A stretch of 64,000 nucleotides of DNA from Burkholderiales bacterium (GCA_003963075.1 RXJV01000036.1:1-64000), one strand, 5' to 3'. Counted from the stretch's first letter, positions 26,948 to 38,173 are shown. The notes: generated from the letters alone by a model not told the origin. A program made the numbers and translations.

Positions 26948-27760
26948 TCAGCCGAACTCTTTGCCCAATTCCGCCGCCCGGCGCTGCGCCGCCGCCACCG
27001 CGCGGCGGATGGCCACGTCCACACCGTCGGCCTGCATCGACGTGATGGCCGCATGCGTGGTGCCGCCCTTGCTGGTGACGCGTTCGCGCAGCGTGGTGGG
27101 CGACTCGTCGGACGCCAGGCCCAGCGCCGCCGAACCCGCGCAGGTGGCCAGCGCCAGGCGCCGGCCCTGCTCGGCCGTCAGGCCCAGGTCCACCGCCGCG
27201 GCCATCAGGGCCTCGACGAAGAAGAAGAAGTAGGCCGGGCCCGAGCCCGACAGCGCGGTCACGGCATCGAGGTCGTCCTCGCGTTCGACCCACAGGGTCT
27301 GGCCGGTCGGCGCCAGCAGCCGCTCGACGCTGGCCCGCTCGCCGGCCGAGACCGCCGGCCGCGCATACAGGCCGGCCATGCCCTGACCGATCAGGGCCGG
27401 CGTGTTGGGCATGCTGCGCACGACGCGCTCGCTGCCGGTGGCGCGTACCAGCGAGGCCGACGGGATGCCGGCCATCACCGACAGCTGCAGCGCGCCGTCC
27501 ACCCAGGCGCGCAGCGGCGCGGCCGCCTCGGCGAACAGCTGGGGCTTGACGGCCCAGACGACGATGTCGGCCTCGGCCAGGGAAGCATCCCCCTGGCCCA
27601 GCGCCTGCACGCCGAATTCGGCGAGCAGCTTGTCGCGCTGCGGCGCATGCGGTTCGACGACCGCCAGCTGCGCCGGTGTGAACCCGGCGCGCAGCAGGCC
27701 GCCCAGGATGGCGCTGGCCATGTTGCCGCCGCCGATGAACGCAATCCGAGGGGAGCTCAT
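26948..27760 (-). CDS. proC: pyrroline-5-carboxylate reductase
   Basis: Cytosolic NADPH-dependent enzyme of 270 residues making the last step of proline synthesis. It begins SSPRIAFIGGGNMASAILGGL (Rossmann motif), and carries VVRSMPNTPALIGQGM and SGSGPAYFFFFVEAL, then VTSKGGTTHAAI near the C-terminus, all ProC signatures. The track reports a 1277-codon frame here only because the frame stays open through the antisense of the next two genes; the ATG at 27760 is the real start. It heads a proC-ubiC unit. Confidence 0.94.
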   Translation of the reverse strand: MSSPRIAFIGGGNMASAILGGLLRAGFTPAQLAVVEPHAPQRDKLLAEFGVQALGQGDASLAEADIVVWAVKPQLFAEAAAPLRAWVDGALQLSVMAGIPSASLVRATGSERVVRSMPNTPALIGQGMAGLYARPAVSAGERASVERLLAPTGQTLWVEREDDLDAVTALSGSGPAYFFFFVEALMAAAVDLGLTAEQGRRLALATCAGSAALGLASDESPTTLRERVTSKGGTTHAAITSMQADGVDVAIRRAVAAAQRRAAELGKEFG

Positions 27761-27859
27761 GCCGGCAAGTCTAAGCCTGGTGTTTCTGCGGGGGCCCAGA
27801 GCAATATGCCAGCGACATGGCGCGGCTATCGTGGCGCCCGCATCCACTGCCACGCCGCC

Positions 27860-28851
27860 ATGACCCGCAGACGAACCGCCTCGGCCCTGCTGCTCGCCAG
27901 CCTCACGCTGGCCGGCTGCGCGGGCGGGCCGCCACCCCCCTGGTCCGAAACCGCCACGCGCGAACTGCAACTGGCGCTGGCCAGCTTTGAAGTTCAGGGC
28001 CGGCGCGTGAGCCTGACGCGCAGCGCCGCCGCACCGGCCGCCACGCCGGTCGTCGTCTACCTGCCGGGCCTGGGCCAGGGCAGCCAGGCGCAGGACAGCG
28101 GCCAGCGCTGGGCCGCGGCCTGGGCCCAGGCCGGCTACACCGTGCTGGCGGTGCAGCCGCTGGAGGCCGACGCGGCGGCCTGGCGCTCGGAGCTGGCGCG
28201 CAGCGGCGAGTTCCGCGCGCTGGGGCTGCTGCATTACGGCGACACCCTGCGCGCCGAGCGGCTCGCGGCCCTGCGCCGGCTGCTGCCGGCCCTGCGCGCG
28301 GCCCAGCCGGCGCTGGACTGGGGCCATGCGGCCCTGGCCGGCTACGAGACCGGCGCACAGACCGTGCTGGACGCGCGTGCCGACCCGGGCTGGCAGGCCG
28401 TCATCGCCATCAGCCCGCCGGCCATGCAGGCGCCCGCCGGCGGCGCGGCCACCCTGCTGATCAGCAGCGACCTCGACCAGGACCCGCTCGGGCTGCTGCG
28501 CGGCCCGGCCGAACGCCGCCAGGCCTTCGACGGCTTCGCCCCGGGCACGGCCTGGCTGCTGACGCTGGCCGGGGTGTCCCACGCGGCACTGGCCGGCACG
28601 CTGGCGCCCGAGGGCTGGCATGCTCAGGACCAGCACCGCACCGCGCCCGCCGGCCTGGGCCGCGGGCGCGGCGGCGGCGAAGGTGGCGGACTGCCAGGGC
28701 CGGCCGGCGGCGGCGCGCGCGGGCCGCGCAGTGGCAGCGCAACCGAGGCGGCCCAGACCGATATGAGCGAGGCCCTGCGCCTGAGCACCGCCTTCCTGCA
28801 GGCCCAGCTGCGCGGCGCGGCGATGCCGGCAAGCCCCGCGTTGCAGACGCG

Positions 28852-28855
<4 letters not shown>
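27860..28855 (+). CDS. lipoprotein with alpha/beta-hydrolase-like fold
   Basis: Predicted lipoprotein of 331 residues: signal peptide with lipobox LTLAGC. The body looks like an alpha/beta hydrolase, with VVVYLPGLGQGSQAQDSG (oxyanion-hole region), WAQAGYTVLAVQP and an elbow ALAGYETGAQT in which Glu replaces the usual nucleophilic Ser. Near the C-terminus is a Gly/Arg-rich, probably disordered stretch (GRGRGGGEGGG). A late His occurs in GVSHAAL. Possibly catalytically inactive. The track's 808-codon version begins antisense to ubiC and is wrong. Confidence 0.7.
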
Positions 28856-30708
<1,853 letters not shown>

Positions 30709-30781
30709 CCGGCGAGTGTCGCTCGCCAGCGCTGTCAATCCTTGGCAGCAGGCTGCGGGCCGCCGCGCGCGGCCGCGGCAA

Positions 30782-31213
30782 TCAACGGCTTGCTGCCGAG
30801 GCCGGCAAGGCCGCCGGCGCCGTCTGCGGCACCACCACGCCGGGGCTGATGGACACATCCTCGACCAGCGTGATGCCGGTGACGAAGTAGCGCGTCTCGC
30901 CGAAGCAGGAGGTGGGCAGGCCGACCTTCTGCTCGTAGTGCAGGTTCACGCGCCGGCCCATCAGCTTGTTGATGGCAGCGGCGGTGGCCTCGTCGTGCAC
31001 GGTGAACTGGAACTTCTCGACCGTGGCCGTGCCGGGCAGCGACACCAGCGCCTGCTCGCCCTCCCAGGTCTTGCAGACCCAGCCCTTGCGCGAGAACTTC
31101 TGCACCCAGCCGGCACGCTCGCCCTCGGAGTAGCTCCAGTGCCACGCAAAGGCAAACCAGGCCGCGACGAGCAGCAGCAGGGCGACGACGGACAGGGCGA
31201 GCTTGAGGCGCAT
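30782..31213 (-). CDS. membrane-anchored conserved hypothetical protein
   Basis: A 143-residue protein with one N-terminal hydrophobic helix (LALSVVALLLLVAAWFAFAW) and a soluble domain beginning EGERAGWVQKFSRKGWVCKTWEGE. This pattern recurs in betaproteobacterial hypothetical proteins with no known role; a wrong 6-phosphogluconate dehydrogenase label exists for some relatives and nothing in the sequence supports it. Two Cys are spaced for a possible disulfide (KGWVCKT, LPTSCFG). It lies 73 bases upstream of the ABC gene on the same strand. Confidence 0.7.
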   Translation of the reverse strand: MRLKLALSVVALLLLVAAWFAFAWHWSYSEGERAGWVQKFSRKGWVCKTWEGEQALVSLPGTATVEKFQFTVHDEATAAAINKLMGRRVNLHYEQKVGLPTSCFGETRYFVTGITLVEDVSISPGVVVPQTAPAALPASAASR

Positions 31214-31250
31214 GGCAGGTGAAGGAAGCCGAGGGCGCGGCGATTGTGCG

Positions 31251-31529
31251 TCAGCCCGGTGACCGGCCGAAGCGCTCGGCCGAGCGAGCCCTCGCCTTGG
31301 CGGCCTCCAACTCGCGGTCCTTGGGTGGGGCCGTGGTCGTCAGCGACGCGATCAACACGCGCGCCTCGGCCGCGATGGCCTGCACCGCGTGGTCGAACGC
31401 CGCCGCATTGGCCTGCGACGGCACATTGAAGCCGCTCAACTTGCGAACGAACTGCAGCGCCGCGTCACGGATCTCGACCTCGGTGGCCGCGGGTTCGAAA
31501 TTGAAGAGGGTGCGGATGTTGCGGCACAT
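31251..31529 (-). CDS. DUF2277 family protein
   Basis: Small cytosolic protein of 92 residues beginning MCRNIRTLFNFEPAATEVEI, the DUF2277 signature, and continuing AALQFVRKLSGFNVPSQANA. The family is widespread and short, with a helical fold and no assigned function. Start ATG at 31529 lies deep inside a much longer spurious frame in the track. It follows the oxidoreductase-like small gene by 21 bases on the same strand, a likely two-gene unit. Confidence 0.85.
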   Translation of the reverse strand: MCRNIRTLFNFEPAATEVEIRDAALQFVRKLSGFNVPSQANAAAFDHAVQAIAAEARVLIASLTTTAPPKDRELEAAKARARSAERFGRSPG

Positions 31530-31543
31530 GGCGGAGTCCTCGG

Positions 31544-31717
31544 TCAGGCGGAGTCGGGGTGCCGCGCCTGCCAGGCCCGCAGCGCCTGGCGGTAGGCGTC
31601 CATCGCGAGGTCGTGCAGGTCGAAGATGCAGGGGTCGCAGCCATTGCCGCAGCAGGCGTCGAAATCGGGCGCCGGCGGTGGCACCGGCGGGGGGTCGGGG
31701 TCGGGTGCGTCGGTCAT
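31544..31717 (-). CDS. oxidoreductase-like domain small protein
   Basis: A 57-residue protein. The N-terminal half is Pro/Asp-rich (APDPDPPPVPPPAP) and the rest is the oxidoreductase-like motif DACCGNGCDPCIFDLHDLAM with four closely spaced cysteines, as in the small domain named from Xanthomonas and mitochondrial relatives. The Cys cluster suggests metal or iron-sulfur binding. Start at MTDAPD; the upstream 21 codons of the track overlap the divergent gene's promoter. Just upstream of DUF2277 on the same strand. Confidence 0.8.
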   Translation of the reverse strand: MTDAPDPDPPPVPPPAPDFDACCGNGCDPCIFDLHDLAMDAYRQALRAWQARHPDSA

Positions 31718-31785
31718 CGGTATGGATTGTCCGGCGGCGGGCCGGATCGGCGTTTGCTGATCTACTCGCAGCCGCACCACCCGCC

Positions 31786-32439
31786 ATGCCTGACATGACC
31801 ATCACCCACCGCCTGACCGACCAGCTGCTGCGCAGCGAGGCCGAGCTGCGCGCGCTGATCGGCGAGCCGCTGCCGCTGACCTGCGCCAAGATCACCGACC
31901 GGCTGAACGCCGCCACGCGCGTGTTCGTCGAGCGCGCGCCGCTGGTGTGCGTCGCCACCAGCGACGCCGAGGGCCGCTGCGACCTCAGCCCGCGCGGCGA
32001 CCCGGCCGGCTTTGTGCGCATCCTGGACGACCGCACTCTGCTGCTGCCCGAGCGCCCGGGCAACCGCATCGCCGACACGCTGCGCAACCTGCTGCAGAAC
32101 CCGCAGATCGGCCTGCTGTTCATCGTGCCCGGCTGGACCGACACCTTCCGCGTCAACGGCCGCGCGCTGCTGACGACGGATGCGGCCCTGCTCGCCCCCA
32201 GCGCGGTCGAGGGCAAGGCGCCCCAACTCGGCCTGCTGGTGGACATCGAGGAGGCCTACACCCAGTGCTCCAAGGCGCTGCTGCGCTCCCACCTCTGGGA
32301 TCCGGCCCGGCACACCGACCCGGCCGCCATGCCCACCGGCGGCGCCGTGTTCCGCGCCATCCAGGGCGAGGGCTTCGACGCCGAGCGCTACGACCGCGAG
32401 CGCGCCGAGCGCTACCGGCGGCGCGAGGGCTTTTATTGA
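31786..32439 (+). CDS. PPOX-class FMN-binding flavoprotein (MSMEG_1061-like)
   Basis: Cytosolic protein of 217 residues in the pyridoxamine-5'-phosphate-oxidase fold. The body reads RVFVERAPLVCVATSDAEGRCDLSPRGDPAGFVRI, DDRTLLLPERPGNRIADTLRNLL, IGLLFIVPGWTDTFRVNGRA and the late CSKALLRSHLWDP, the pattern of the MSMEG_1061 FMN-dependent group. Such proteins bind flavin or heme; the substrate is unknown. The ATG at 31786 is 68 bases from the divergent small Cys protein; the track's longer version is not coding. Confidence 0.82.
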   Translation: MPDMTITHRLTDQLLRSEAELRALIGEPLPLTCAKITDRLNAATRVFVERAPLVCVATSDAEGRCDLSPRGDPAGFVRILDDRTLLLPERPGNRIADTLRNLLQNPQIGLLFIVPGWTDTFRVNGRALLTTDAALLAPSAVEGKAPQLGLLVDIEEAYTQCSKALLRSHLWDPARHTDPAAMPTGGAVFRAIQGEGFDAERYDRERAERYRRREGFY

Positions 32440-32474
32440 CCAGGCCCGTGCCGGCAAGCCGTTAGCCTCTGGGC

Positions 32475-33695
32475 ATGGACTCGCTGATTGCCGCTGCCGC
32501 GCGCGCCCTGGCCGAGGGCGACACCCTGCGGGCGCTCAAGCATGTGGCGCTGCGGGAGGACGCACCGGCGCTGGCGCTGCGCGGCATTGCGATGGCGCGG
32601 CTCGGCGAACTGGCCCGTGCGCGCGAGCTGCTGCGCCGGGCGGGCCGCGGCTTCGGAGCCCACGAGGCCCAGGCGCGGGCGCGCTGCGTGGTGGCCGAGG
32701 CCGAGGTGGCACTGGCGCTGCGCGACTTCAGCGAGCCCCCGCGCAAGCTGGCCGCCGCGATGGCGGCGCTGCAGGCCGGCGGCGACCGCGCCAACGCGCT
32801 GCAGGCCCGGCTGGTGGCGGCGCGGCGCTGCCTGCTGCTGGGCCGGCTGGATGCCGCCGCGGCGCTGCTGGCACCCGTCGACACCGACGGCCTGGCGCCG
32901 GCGCCGGCCGCCGTCGCCGCCCTCGCGGCGGCCGAGCTGGCGCTGCGCTCGCTGCGCCTCGATGCCGCCGAAGCCGCGCTCGCACAGGCCGAACAGGCCG
33001 CGCAGCAGGCCGGCATTCCGGCCCTGCAGGCCGAGGTGGCGCGCGCCCGGGCCCTGCTGATACAGCCGGCCGCGCGGCGCCTGGGCGCCGGCGCTGCGCA
33101 GCCGCTGCGCCTGCACGAGGTGGCCGCGCTGCTGGCGTCGGGCGCCCTGGTGGTGGATGCCTGCCGCCACACCGTACAGGCCGGCACGACCCGGCTCGGG
33201 CTGGCGCGCCGGCCCCTCCTCTTCACGCTGCTGCGAGGCCTGGCCGAGGCCTGGCCGGATGAGGCGGGCCGCGAGACGCTGATCGCGCGCGCCTTCCGGC
33301 TGCGCGAGGCCGACGACAGCCACCGCGCCCGCTTGCGCGTGGAGATCGGCCGGCTGCGGGCGCTGCTGGCGGGCCAGGCCGAGATCGACGCCACGCCGCG
33401 CGGCTATGCGCTGCGGCCGGCAGGCGGGCGCGAGGTCGCGGTGCTGGCGCCGCCGATGGACGGCGAGGCCGGCGAGCTCATCGCGCTGCTGGCCGACGGC
33501 GCGGCCTGGTCGACCTCGGCCCTGGCCCTGGCCCTGGGTGCCAGCCAGCGCACGGTGCAGCGCGAGCTGGCCGCGCTGGAGGCCGCCGGCCGCGTGCGGG
33601 CCATCGGCCAGACCCGTGCCAGGCGCTGGCTGGCGCCGCCGCTGACCGGTTTCACGACGATCTTGTTACTCCCCGCCGCGCTGCCGCTTGGGTAG
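32475..33695 (+). CDS. helix-turn-helix regulator with two winged-helix domains
   Basis: A 406-residue protein, not a standard family. Residues 1-200 are Ala/Leu-rich helices like TPR repeats. Residues ~215-315 (LVVDACRHTVQAGTTRLGLARRPLLFTLLR, then DDSHRARLRVEIGRLRALL) resemble the OmpR-type winged helix used in TPR/SARP regulators, and ~335-390 (LAAALGASQRTVQRELAALEAAG) form a DeoR/MarR-type winged helix. It is followed 40 bases later by a beta-propeller gene and then DUF899, so it probably controls that unit. Confidence 0.68.
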   Translation: MDSLIAAAARALAEGDTLRALKHVALREDAPALALRGIAMARLGELARARELLRRAGRGFGAHEAQARARCVVAEAEVALALRDFSEPPRKLAAAMAALQAGGDRANALQARLVAARRCLLLGRLDAAAALLAPVDTDGLAPAPAAVAALAAAELALRSLRLDAAEAALAQAEQAAQQAGIPALQAEVARARALLIQPAARRLGAGAAQPLRLHEVAALLASGALVVDACRHTVQAGTTRLGLARRPLLFTLLRGLAEAWPDEAGRETLIARAFRLREADDSHRARLRVEIGRLRALLAGQAEIDATPRGYALRPAGGREVAVLAPPMDGEAGELIALLADGAAWSTSALALALGASQRTVQRELAALEAAGRVRAIGQTRARRWLAPPLTGFTTILLLPAALPLG

Positions 33696-33735
33696 ATTGC
33701 CGCCATGCGCCAGGGCTGGCGCCCAGGAGCGACCG

Positions 33736-34407
33736 ATGACAGCCGAGCACCAGACCGCCGAGATCCTGCGAGAGTTCGGGCCCTTGGAGGGCGTGGCGTC
33801 GATCGCCGGCGTCACACACGACGGCGACCGCGTCTGGGCCGCCGCAGGCACCGAACTGCTGGCCATCGACCCGGCCACCGGCGCGGTGCTGCGCCGCCTG
33901 CCCCAGGCCGCCGATGCGGGCACGGCCTTCGACGGCCAGCATCTCTACCAGATCGCCGAGGCGCGCATCGACAAGATCGACCCGGTCAGCGGCCGCGTGC
34001 TGGCGTCCATTCCGGCGCCCGGCCAGGGCGGCGACTCGGGCCTGGCCTGGGCCGAGGGCAGCCTGTGGGTCGGCGAATACCGCGCGCGCAAGATCCATGA
34101 GGTCGACCCGGCCACCGGCGCGGTTCGGCGCACGCTGGAGTCCGACCGCTTTGTGACCGGCGTGACCTGGGTGGACGGCGAGCTCTGGCACGGCACCTGG
34201 GAGGGCGAGGCCAGCGAGATCCGCCGCATCGATCCGGCCAGCGGCGCGGTGCAGCAACGCCTGCACATGCCCGCCGGCCTGTTCGTCAGCGGTCTGGAGT
34301 CCGACGGCCACGGCCACTTCTACGCCGGCGGCGGCAGCAGCGCCACCCTGCGCGTGGTCAAAAAGCCCCGCGCCGCGCCGCGCCCGGCCGAACGCGGGCG
34401 GCGCTAG
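33736..34407 (+). CDS. beta-propeller protein (Vgb/glutamine-cyclotransferase-like)
   Basis: A 223-residue protein without a signal peptide, built of four or five repeats with the pattern LLAIDPATGAVLRRL, KIDPVSGRVLASIPAP, EVDPATGAVRRTLES and RIDPASGAVQQRLHMP. These are blades of a beta-propeller like those in Vgb lyase, PQQ-binding and glutamine cyclotransferase proteins. No catalytic set can be named. The start at MTAEHQ follows AGGAG; the track's earlier start is in the regulator's tail. Likely co-transcribed with the regulator before it and DUF899 after it. Confidence 0.75.
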   Translation: MTAEHQTAEILREFGPLEGVASIAGVTHDGDRVWAAAGTELLAIDPATGAVLRRLPQAADAGTAFDGQHLYQIAEARIDKIDPVSGRVLASIPAPGQGGDSGLAWAEGSLWVGEYRARKIHEVDPATGAVRRTLESDRFVTGVTWVDGELWHGTWEGEASEIRRIDPASGAVQQRLHMPAGLFVSGLESDGHGHFYAGGGSSATLRVVKKPRAAPRPAERGRR

Positions 34408-34499
34408 CCGGTCCGCCGCCCCCATTCAGCTTCCCCCTTGCGACGCCTGCCCGGCCCGGGCGGGGCTGCCGCATGCCTTCGTCAACCTCAGGAGATGCC

Positions 34500-35261
34500 A
34501 TGACCACCCCGCAAACCCGCCACCATCCCGTCGTGTCGCGCGACCGCTGGCTCGCCGAACGCCAGGCCCTGCTCGACCGCGAAAAGGCGCTGACCCGGCT
34601 CGGCGACGAGGTCAGCGCCGCGCGGCGCGCGCTGCCCTGGGTGCAGCTCGCGCAGGACTACCGCTTCGACACCGTGGAGGGCCCGCGCGGGCTGAGCGAG
34701 CTGTTTCAGGGCCGGCGCCAGCTGCTGGTGCAGCACTTCATGTTCGGCCCGGGCTGGGAGCAGGGCTGCAAGAGCTGCTCCTTCATGACCGACCATCTGG
34801 ACGGCATGGCCATCCACCTGGCCCACCGCGACATCGCGCTGCTGCTGGTGTCCAGCGCGCCGCTGGCCGAGATCGAGCGCTTTCGGCAGCGCATGGGCTG
34901 GCGGCTGCCATGGGTGTCGTCGCAGGGCAGCGATTTCAACCGCGACTTCCAGGTCAGCTTCACGGCCAAGGAACTGGCGCGCGGCGAGGTCTTCTACAAC
35001 TACGGGTGGTCGAGCTTCCCGCTGACCGAGGCGCCGGGCATCAGCGTGTTCTGCCGCGATGACAGCGGCCAGCTCTTCCACAGCTACTCGACCTACGGCC
35101 GGGGCCTGGAAGTGATGATGGGCGCCTATGGCCTGATGGACCTGACGCCGCAGGGCCGCGGCGAGGATGAGCTGGACTTTCGGATGGCCTGGGTCCGCCA
35201 CCACGACCGCTACGAGGACGCGCCGGCCGCCGCCTGCTGCAGCAGCACGGCGCCGGCCTGA
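34500..35261 (+). CDS. DUF899 family thioredoxin-like protein
   Basis: Cytosolic protein of 253 residues. Start at MTTPQT after CAGGAG. Family features: VVSRDRWLAERQALLDREKALTR, LFQGRRQLLVQHFMFGPGWEQGCKSCSFMTDHLDG, a CxxC-type pair, and FYNYGWSSF with the tail DLTPQGRGED. DUF899 proteins have a thioredoxin-like fold; enzymatic role not established. In several bacteria it sits by HTH and propeller genes as here. It precedes a small membrane protein by two bases. Confidence 0.85.
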   Translation: MTTPQTRHHPVVSRDRWLAERQALLDREKALTRLGDEVSAARRALPWVQLAQDYRFDTVEGPRGLSELFQGRRQLLVQHFMFGPGWEQGCKSCSFMTDHLDGMAIHLAHRDIALLLVSSAPLAEIERFRQRMGWRLPWVSSQGSDFNRDFQVSFTAKELARGEVFYNYGWSSFPLTEAPGISVFCRDDSGQLFHSYSTYGRGLEVMMGAYGLMDLTPQGRGEDELDFRMAWVRHHDRYEDAPAAACCSSTAPA

Positions 35262-35263
35262 GC

Positions 35264-35842
35264 ATGGACCTCGCGCCCTGGCTGGCGGTGGCCGGTGCCG
35301 GCGCGCTGCACGGCCTGAACCCCTGCACCGGCTGGGCGCTGGCGGCCGCCGGCGCCGGGCAAGACCGCCGGCAGGCCTGGCGCGCGCTGCTGCCGCTGGC
35401 GCTCGGGCATGCGGCCTCGGTGGGCGTGGTGGCCGGCCTGGTGGCCCTGGGCCTGTTGGCGATGCAGCATCTGCCCTGGCTGGCCGCGGCGGGCCTGGTC
35501 GCGCTGCTGGCGGCCCGCTGCATGCGTCGCCCGGCGCCCAGGCGCTGGGCCGGGCTGGCGCTGTGGTCCTTCAGCGTCGCCAGCGCCCAGGGCAGCGGGC
35601 TGATGCTGCTGCCGGCGCTGCTGCCGCTGTGCCTGAGCGGATCGCCGGCGCGCGAGATCACCGCCTCCGGTTCGCTCGCGCTGGCGCTGGCGGCGGTGGC
35701 CCTGCACCTGGCCGCGATGCTGGCGACCACGGCGCTGGCCGCGCGCGCCGCCGTCCAGGTTCTGGCCTGGTGCGCGCGGCGCTGGCCGCAGCGGGCGCGG
35801 CTCAGGCCGGCGTGCCGCCCAGCTCGCGCAGCAGGCCGCTGA
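35264..35842 (+). CDS. small polytopic membrane protein (UreH/NicO-like)
   Basis: A 192-residue membrane protein of about five hydrophobic segments. The first pairs contain HGLNPCTGWALAA and the second ALGHAASVGVVAG: histidines at the start of two related helices recall the metal-permease pattern of UreH/NicO or TauE-like proteins, so metal or sulfite transport is possible but not shown. It follows DUF899 by two bases and overlaps the convergent DUF1631 gene by 41 bases at its end. Confidence 0.65.
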   Translation: MDLAPWLAVAGAGALHGLNPCTGWALAAAGAGQDRRQAWRALLPLALGHAASVGVVAGLVALGLLAMQHLPWLAAAGLVALLAARCMRRPAPRRWAGLALWSFSVASAQGSGLMLLPALLPLCLSGSPAREITASGSLALALAAVALHLAAMLATTALAARAAVQVLAWCARRWPQRARLRPACRPARAAGR

Positions 35843-38006
35843 GCGCGCGTTGCACGGCGCTGGGCTCGGCCACCTCGGTGGCCAGGCCGCCGCTGCGCAG
35901 GCGCTTCAGGCCGCGCAGGGTCAGCGAGTGCATGCCGCCCGCCAGGTTGCTGGTGAACATGAAGAACTCGCCGTTGTCGCTGCGCCAGGCCAGCTTGGTG
36001 GTCGTCCAGCGGCCCTGCAGATAGAGCTTGAAGCGCATGCCCGGCCGCAGCGATGCCAGCCAGGCCGACAGCTGGGCCTCCGCGTCGTCGGCATCGTCCA
36101 GGCCCATCGGCACGGTCGGCAGGCCACCGATGTTGGTGTCGCTGGCCTCCCAGCCGGCCGGGGCGGGCACGCTGTCGTGCAGGCTGTCCTCCAGTTCGAT
36201 GCGGGGCGCGGCGCTCGGTATCGGTATCGGGGTCGGGGTCGGGGTCGGGGCGAGCGCCGCTGCCGGCTCGGGCGCCGCGGTGGCCGCGGGTGCGGGGCTG
36301 GGCGCCGCGGCGGGCGGGCGCTCGAAGAGGTTGGCGCGGTGGGCCTGCATCAGATGGGCCATCACGCGTTCGCGGTGCGGCCCCGGCAGATCGATCAGGT
36401 CCATGCCCTGCTGCAGCCGGGCGACGAGATCGGGCAGGCGCCTGCGCAGCGCGACCCGCTCGGCCTCGGTGGCCGGGCGCTGCAGGCTGGCCAGCAGGTC
36501 GTCCACCGTGCCCACCAGGGCTTGGGTCTGCGGCGCGTCAGCGCCCTGCGAGACCATGGCCTGGGCCAGGGCATCGACCCAGGGCCCGAGCAGGAAGGTA
36601 CGCAGCAGCGGGCTGACCGCCTCGGCGCGGTCGAGCTGCAGCGCCACCTGGGGGCGCAGCAGTGGCAGCAGGCGCTTGGCCTCCTCGGCCTGGCCGAGCG
36701 CGTCCAGCATCGGCCGGGAGCGCTCGACCCGCTCGACGCGGTCCTGCTCGACGAAGCGCTGCACATCGCCCAGCGCCTGCTCGAACGCGCCCGGCTGGGC
36801 CGGCGCATTGGCGAGGCGGTCGATCAGCGGCTCGACGAAACGATGGAAGTCCTCGCCGCGGGTGGCGTCCTGGGCGGGCAGTTCGCCGGCATGGGCCGCG
36901 AGCTGGTTGATCAGCGCCCATGCCGGATGCTGCTCCGAGGTCAGCAGGCCGGGATCCTGGCGGGCGAGCTGCTGCAGCGGGGCCTGCAAGCGCCCGAGCG
37001 AGCCGCGCAGCGCGTCGGTGAGCTGGGGGTCGTCCAGCAGGCGCGCGAACAAGCGACCGAGCAGCGCGGTGGTGGCGGCATCGCCCCCGGCGTCCGCATC
37101 GGTGCCGCGCGGCGGCAGCCGGCTGGCGGCCACCTCGCCGTCGCCAGGCATGGGCTCCAGCCGGAAGCTGGCCAGCTCGGCCACGAGGGCGTCGTCGACG
37201 CCCTCACGCGGACGGGGCGCCGGTGCCGCGCCCGGCAGGCCGCTCTGCAGCAGGGGCAGGCGCTGCAGCAGCTGCGCCAGCACCTCGGGCGGCAATGTGG
37301 GGCCGGCCGGCGCGGCCGCCGCCGGCGCGCCGGCGGAGCCCGCCGCTGCGCTGGGCGTCAGGATGGCCCGGTAGCGCGGGGCCGGCACGCCAGCGACGCG
37401 CAGCGTTTCGGACGTCCGGCTGTAGAAGGCGGTGAGCCGGGCCGAGAAGCAGCGGCCCGCGATGCGCAGCCACAGGGCGCGCACCGGATCGGCCATCGGC
37501 AGTGCATAGGCGGTCTGGCTGATCGCGCGGGCGAACACGGCCGGGCCGCAGGCGCTCGGGTCTTCGCGATCCGGAACGTCCGGCAGCATATTGATCGCAA
37601 AACCCTGCAGCTCGCGCAGCTGCCATTCGGCGTTGAGGTCGAGCAGCTGCACGATGCGGGAGATCTCGATGTCCTTCTCGGCCTGGCTTTCGTCGACGAG
37701 GCTGAGCTCGTCGATGTCGAAGCCGCTGAGCGCCGCCGCGCTGCCGGCATGCCCGAGGGCGCGGGCCTGCGCGCCGGTGATGCCGGCGCGCAGATGGCCG
37801 GTCAGCAGCTCGGCGATCACGCTGCGCTGGGCCTCCAGCGCGGTCAACAGGTCACCCAGCAGGCGCCGGTCCTGCGACGCGAGGCCGGAGCCGGCCGGGT
37901 CGCGCAGGGCGTCCAGGGTGTCGGCAACCCAGCCTTCGGCCAGTGGCGCCGCCTGGTGGAGCAGATCCTCGATGTAGGTGTTGAAGTGGCGGTGGGTCGT
38001 CGGCAT
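35802..38006 (-). CDS. DUF1631 family protein
   Basis: Large cytosolic protein of 734 residues. The N-terminal part (NTYIEDLLHQAAPLAEGWVADTLDALRD, later EAQRSVIAELLTGHLRAGITG) and the mid-region with repeated helices (DEEAEKDIEISRIVQLLDL type) match DUF1631. The last ~150 residues (MRFKLYLQGRWTTTKLAWRSDNGEFFMFTSN) resemble a PilZ/ Sh3-like regulatory fold, so a c-di-GMP-linked role is conceivable but is inference. The TTG start in the track is five codons upstream; ATG at 38006 preferred. Partly overlaps a convergent membrane gene. Confidence 0.8.
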   Translation of the reverse strand: MPTTHRHFNTYIEDLLHQAAPLAEGWVADTLDALRDPAGSGLASQDRRLLGDLLTALEAQRSVIAELLTGHLRAGITGAQARALGHAGSAAALSGFDIDELSLVDESQAEKDIEISRIVQLLDLNAEWQLRELQGFAINMLPDVPDREDPSACGPAVFARAISQTAYALPMADPVRALWLRIAGRCFSARLTAFYSRTSETLRVAGVPAPRYRAILTPSAAAGSAGAPAAAAPAGPTLPPEVLAQLLQRLPLLQSGLPGAAPAPRPREGVDDALVAELASFRLEPMPGDGEVAASRLPPRGTDADAGGDAATTALLGRLFARLLDDPQLTDALRGSLGRLQAPLQQLARQDPGLLTSEQHPAWALINQLAAHAGELPAQDATRGEDFHRFVEPLIDRLANAPAQPGAFEQALGDVQRFVEQDRVERVERSRPMLDALGQAEEAKRLLPLLRPQVALQLDRAEAVSPLLRTFLLGPWVDALAQAMVSQGADAPQTQALVGTVDDLLASLQRPATEAERVALRRRLPDLVARLQQGMDLIDLPGPHRERVMAHLMQAHRANLFERPPAAAPSPAPAATAAPEPAAALAPTPTPTPIPIPSAAPRIELEDSLHDSVPAPAGWEASDTNIGGLPTVPMGLDDADDAEAQLSAWLASLRPGMRFKLYLQGRWTTTKLAWRSDNGEFFMFTSNLAGGMHSLTLRGLKRLRSGGLATEVAEPSAVQRALSGLLRELGGTPA

Positions 38007-38173
38007 CGCAGGGCGCCTCAATGGCCATGCGGCCCGGTGGACCTCGCGGCCCGGCCCGGGGCGGTGGCGACGACGCGCCGGGGGTGTGCGGGGCTGGGGC
38101 GCGGAGCGGTGAGAGCCATGACCGGATTGTGACCCGGCCCGGCGGTCTGCGATGCGGCGCAGGCCGCCGCGGT

